Shown here piece after piece: positions 62,184-64,000 of a stretch of 64,000 nt of DNA. The stretch spans positions 372,001 to 436,000 of the forward strand of contig WNWL01000001.1 in NCBI GenBank assembly GCA_009733745.1, in the 5' to 3' direction. This DNA comes from Oceanobacillus sp. HTM 045 (GTDB lineage Bacteria > Pseudomonadota > Alphaproteobacteria > Rhodobacterales > Rhodobacteraceae). Each line of letters opens with the position of its first letter. The stretch's first letter is position 1. The translations under genes were made by a program, and so were the position numbers. The notes under the pieces are model-generated. The model ran no database searches, was not told where the DNA came from, and saw nothing but the letters and a program-made list of their open reading frames with translations.

Positions 62184-63377
62184 TCAGTCGCGTTCCAGCG
62201 CCGCGACGCCGGGGAGGGTCTTGCCTTCGAGCCATTCGAGGAAGGCGCCGCCCGCGGTCGAGACGTAAGTGAACTTCTCCGCCGCGCCGGAATTGTTGAG
62301 CGCCGCAACCGTGTCGCCGCCGCCGGCGACGGAGAGGAGCCTGCCCGCCTCCGTCAGCGACGCGGCGCGGAGCGCGGCCTGGTCGGTGGCGGTGTTGAAG
62401 GGTTCGATCTCGAAGGCGCCGAGCGGACCGTTCCAGACCAGCGTCTTCGCTTCGTCGAAGGCGGCGCAGACGCGCTCCACCGTCTCCGGCCCGGCGTCGA
62501 GGATCATCGCGTCGTCGGGGCAGGCGTCGGCGGCGTAGGTGGCCGAGGGCGCGTTGGCGGCGAACTCGTGCGCGGTGACGATGTCCACAGGCAGGATCAG
62601 CTCGCAGCCCGCCGCCTCGGCCTTCGCCATGATCTCGCGGGCGGTGTCGGCGAGGTCGTGCTCGCAGAGCGACTTGCCCACGGGCTTACCCTGGGCAGCG
62701 AGGAAGGTGTTGGCCATGCCGCCGCCGATGACGATCTTGTCGACCTTGGCGATCAGGTTGCCGAGCAGGTCGAGCTTGGTCGAGACCTTGGCGCCGCCGA
62801 CCACGGCAACGACCGGGCGTTCCGGGTCGCCGAGGGCCTTTTCCAGCGCCTCCAGCTCGGCCTGCATCAGCCGCCCGGCGGCGGAGGGCAGGAGGTGCGC
62901 CACGCCCTCGGTCGAGGCATGCGCGCGGTGCGCGGCGGAGAAGGCGTCGTTGACATAGGCGTCGGCGATGCTGGCGAGTTCCTTGGCGAAATCGGGGTCG
63001 TTCGTCTCCTCGCCCGGGTGGAACCGGGTGTTCTCCAGCAGCAGCACGTTGCCCGGCATCAGCCGGTCCGCCGCGGTGCCGGCCATCGGGCCGATGCAGT
63101 CGGGCGCGTACTGGACCGGCAGCCCCAGCACCTCGGAGAGCGGCTCGATCAGGCGGCCGAGGGTCATGTCCGGGTTGGGCTGGCCCTTGGGCCGGCCGAA
63201 ATGGGCCAGCAGGATCGGCAGGCCGCCCTTCTCGGCGATCTCGCGGACGGTGGGGCGGATCGCCTCCATCCGGGTCCGGTCGGTCACCTTGCCATCCTTC
63301 ATCGGCACGTTGATGTCGACGCGCACGAGGATGCGGCGGTCCTTCAGGTCGAGATCGTCGAGGGTGGCGAAGGGCAT
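62184..63377 (-). CDS. pgk: phosphoglycerate kinase
   Basis: A 397-residue glycolytic and Calvin-cycle enzyme transferring phosphate between 1,3-bisphosphoglycerate and ADP. Signature VRVDINVPM, the substrate-binding [32 protein letters not shown], the nucleotide-binding hinge [14 protein letters not shown] and GGGMANTFL, and the C-terminal GGGDTVAAL are all present. The ATG at 63377 gives the family length; the upstream frame (to 63425) is not conserved. Monocistronic here; no gap or tpi gene is adjacent in the window. Confidence 0.97.
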   Translation of the reverse strand: MPFATLDDLDLKDRRILVRVDINVPMKDGKVTDRTRMEAIRPTVREIAEKGGLPILLAHFGRPKGQPNPDMTLGRLIEPLSEVLGLPVQYAPDCIGPMAGTAADRLMPGNVLLLENTRFHPGEETNDPDFAKELASIADAYVNDAFSAAHRAHASTEGVAHLLPSAAGRLMQAELEALEKALGDPERPVVAVVGGAKVSTKLDLLGNLIAKVDKIVIGGGMANTFLAAQGKPVGKSLCEHDLADTAREIMAKAEAAGCELILPVDIVTAHEFAANAPSATYAADACPDDAMILDAGPETVERVCAAFDEAKTLVWNGPLGAFEIEPFNTATDQAALRAASLTEAGRLLSVAGGGDTVAALNNSGAAEKFTYVSTAGGAFLEWLEGKTLPGVAALERD

Positions 63378-63483
63378 GCGGGTCTCCGGCGGTCGAGGCG
63401 TCACGGGCCGTGCGGCCCGTGCCACTTCTTGCCGGGATCGTCCCGTATTTCAACCGGTCGGACGCAGAGCGGGCGACTCCCGG

Positions 63484-63792
63484 CTACATCTGCATCGCCT
63501 CGGCCACCTCCACGGTGCCGTGATCGAGATGCGGGCAGCCCCTGGCCATGTCCAGGGCCGCCTGCATGCTGTCGGCGCGCACCAGGGAATAGCCGGAGAT
63601 CGGATTGGCGCCGCCACCCTCCTCTGCGCCGGAGGCGCTCACGGTCCAGGACTTGCCGACCGGCGCGCCCGGGTTCACCAGCGCGTCGCCGAGGCCGCCC
63701 ATCCATTCCTGCCAGCGCGCCATCAGCGCCTTCTGCTCGGCTTCGGTCTCGGGCATCTTGCCGCCGTGATAGGCGAACACGAACTCGGCCAT
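63484..63792 (-). CDS. YCII-related protein
   Basis: A 102-residue YCII-fold protein: EFVFAYHGGKMPETEAEQKALMARWQEWMGGLGDALVNPGAPVG, then ANPISGYSLVRADSMQAALDMARGCPHLDHGTVEVAEAMQM. Conserved His and Asp of the ferredoxin-like dimer are seen (YHGGK, HLDHG). Members of this DGPF/YCII group often sit beside ArsR-family regulators and SRPBCC proteins. A dyad with AT-rich arms lies 19 bp upstream, suggesting control by such a regulator, which is outside the window. Function unknown. Confidence 0.85.
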   Translation of the reverse strand: MAEFVFAYHGGKMPETEAEQKALMARWQEWMGGLGDALVNPGAPVGKSWTVSASGAEEGGGANPISGYSLVRADSMQAALDMARGCPHLDHGTVEVAEAMQM

Positions 63793-63810
63793 CGTGCGTT
63801 CCTCCGCTGT

Positions 63811-63832
63811 AAATTAACCTATTAGTTAATTT
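63811..63832. promoter_or_regulatory. AT-rich operator-like dyad upstream of the YCII gene
   Basis: A perfect inverted repeat AAATTAAC-CTATTA-GTTAATTT in very GC-rich surroundings, 19 bp upstream of the ATG, overlapping the likely promoter. It resembles ArsR-family operators with TTAAC arms. Confidence 0.68.
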
Positions 63833-63889
63833 TTGGCGGAGCGGCGGTGCCGAGTCAATCGGGGCGGCCTCACGGTGCCGCGAGGGCTG

Positions 63890-64000
63890 TCAGCCGAGAT
63901 CCTTCAGCAGCAGGACCCACTCGGCGATGTCGGTCTGCCAGCCTTCGCGCACGCAGGGGCGGCGTGCCGCCTCGCGGTAGCCGTGCCGCTCGTAGAGCCG
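63890..64000 (-). CDS. GNAT-type acetyltransferase, 3' end only
   Basis: The window edge cuts this gene. The last 36 residues are visible: RLYERHGYREAARRPCVREG followed by WQTDIAEWVLLLKDLG and a stop. LYERHGYRE is the classical motif B of GNAT acetyltransferases (the helix contacting acetyl-CoA with the catalytic Tyr region), and the Trp-containing last strand fits. The acceptor cannot be inferred. It is on the same strand as the YCII gene, about 100 bp upstream of it. Confidence 0.72.
   Translation of the reverse strand, partial: RLYERHGYREAARRPCVREGWQTDIAEWVLLLKDLG

Overview
The window is GC-rich chromosomal DNA from an alphaproteobacterium, most likely a member of Rhodobacterales. The basis is the gene content: an FnrL-type regulator next to hemN, a BetI/BetA locus with a ProXVW-type transporter, caspase/Sel1 lipoproteins and a DUF1800 protein. 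Codon use is strongly GC-biased throughout, which also produces many long antisense open frames that are not genes. No rRNA operon or CRISPR array was seen. There is one tRNA, tRNA-Lys(CTT).

Left end (1-14.2 kb), accessory DNA. A 6.7 kb integrative element sits in tRNA-Lys, bounded by a perfect 49-bp direct repeat (899-947 and 7607-7655). It encodes a P4-type tyrosine integrase, an AlpA-like excisionase candidate, a tightly overlapping cassette (small protein, winged-helix protein, unknown protein, divergent family A DNA polymerase-like protein), a secreted thermonuclease, a lipoprotein and two unknowns. Paired arm-type sites (TGTCAGCA, 11-bp period) lie inside both ends. The integrase-excisionase gap holds a consensus DnaA box and inverted repeats. 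To its right is a graveyard: a frameshifted unknown gene, a frameshifted AlpA-like gene, an IS3-family element with a broken orfA and an inactivated DDE triad, azoreductase and glutathione-transferase pseudogenes, and an integrase remnant. An intact-looking PQQ-dependent dehydrogenase and a small secreted protein survive among them.

14.3-30 kb, core metabolism and signalling. An overlapping two-component trio is followed by an AidB-like acyl-CoA dehydrogenase, an aldo/keto reductase coupled to a GrdB-like protein, and a choline/betaine locus (substrate-binding protein, ATPase, fused permease, betA) divergent from betI with a BetI-like operator between. A cytosine deaminase-like gene and a polysaccharide deacetylase-family gene follow.

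30-46.5 kb, an envelope-proteolysis neighbourhood. Two paralogous caspase-domain/Sel1 proteins, a DUF1800 protein, a lytic transglycosylase, a Sel1 protein, a Tat-exported papain-like protease and a peptidoglycan-binding lipoprotein are interspersed with two families of dispersed structured repeats. The modABC/modE molybdate locus, with a modE-like operator, lies in the middle.

46.5-64 kb. Aminopeptidase N, a GT39-type membrane glycosyltransferase with a histone-H1-like tail, and a four-gene oligopeptide ABC operon come first. They are followed by fnrL, hemN (with an FNR box), a large secreted unknown protein, pgk, a YCII protein with an operator-like palindrome, and the 3' end of an acetyltransferase gene cut by the window edge.
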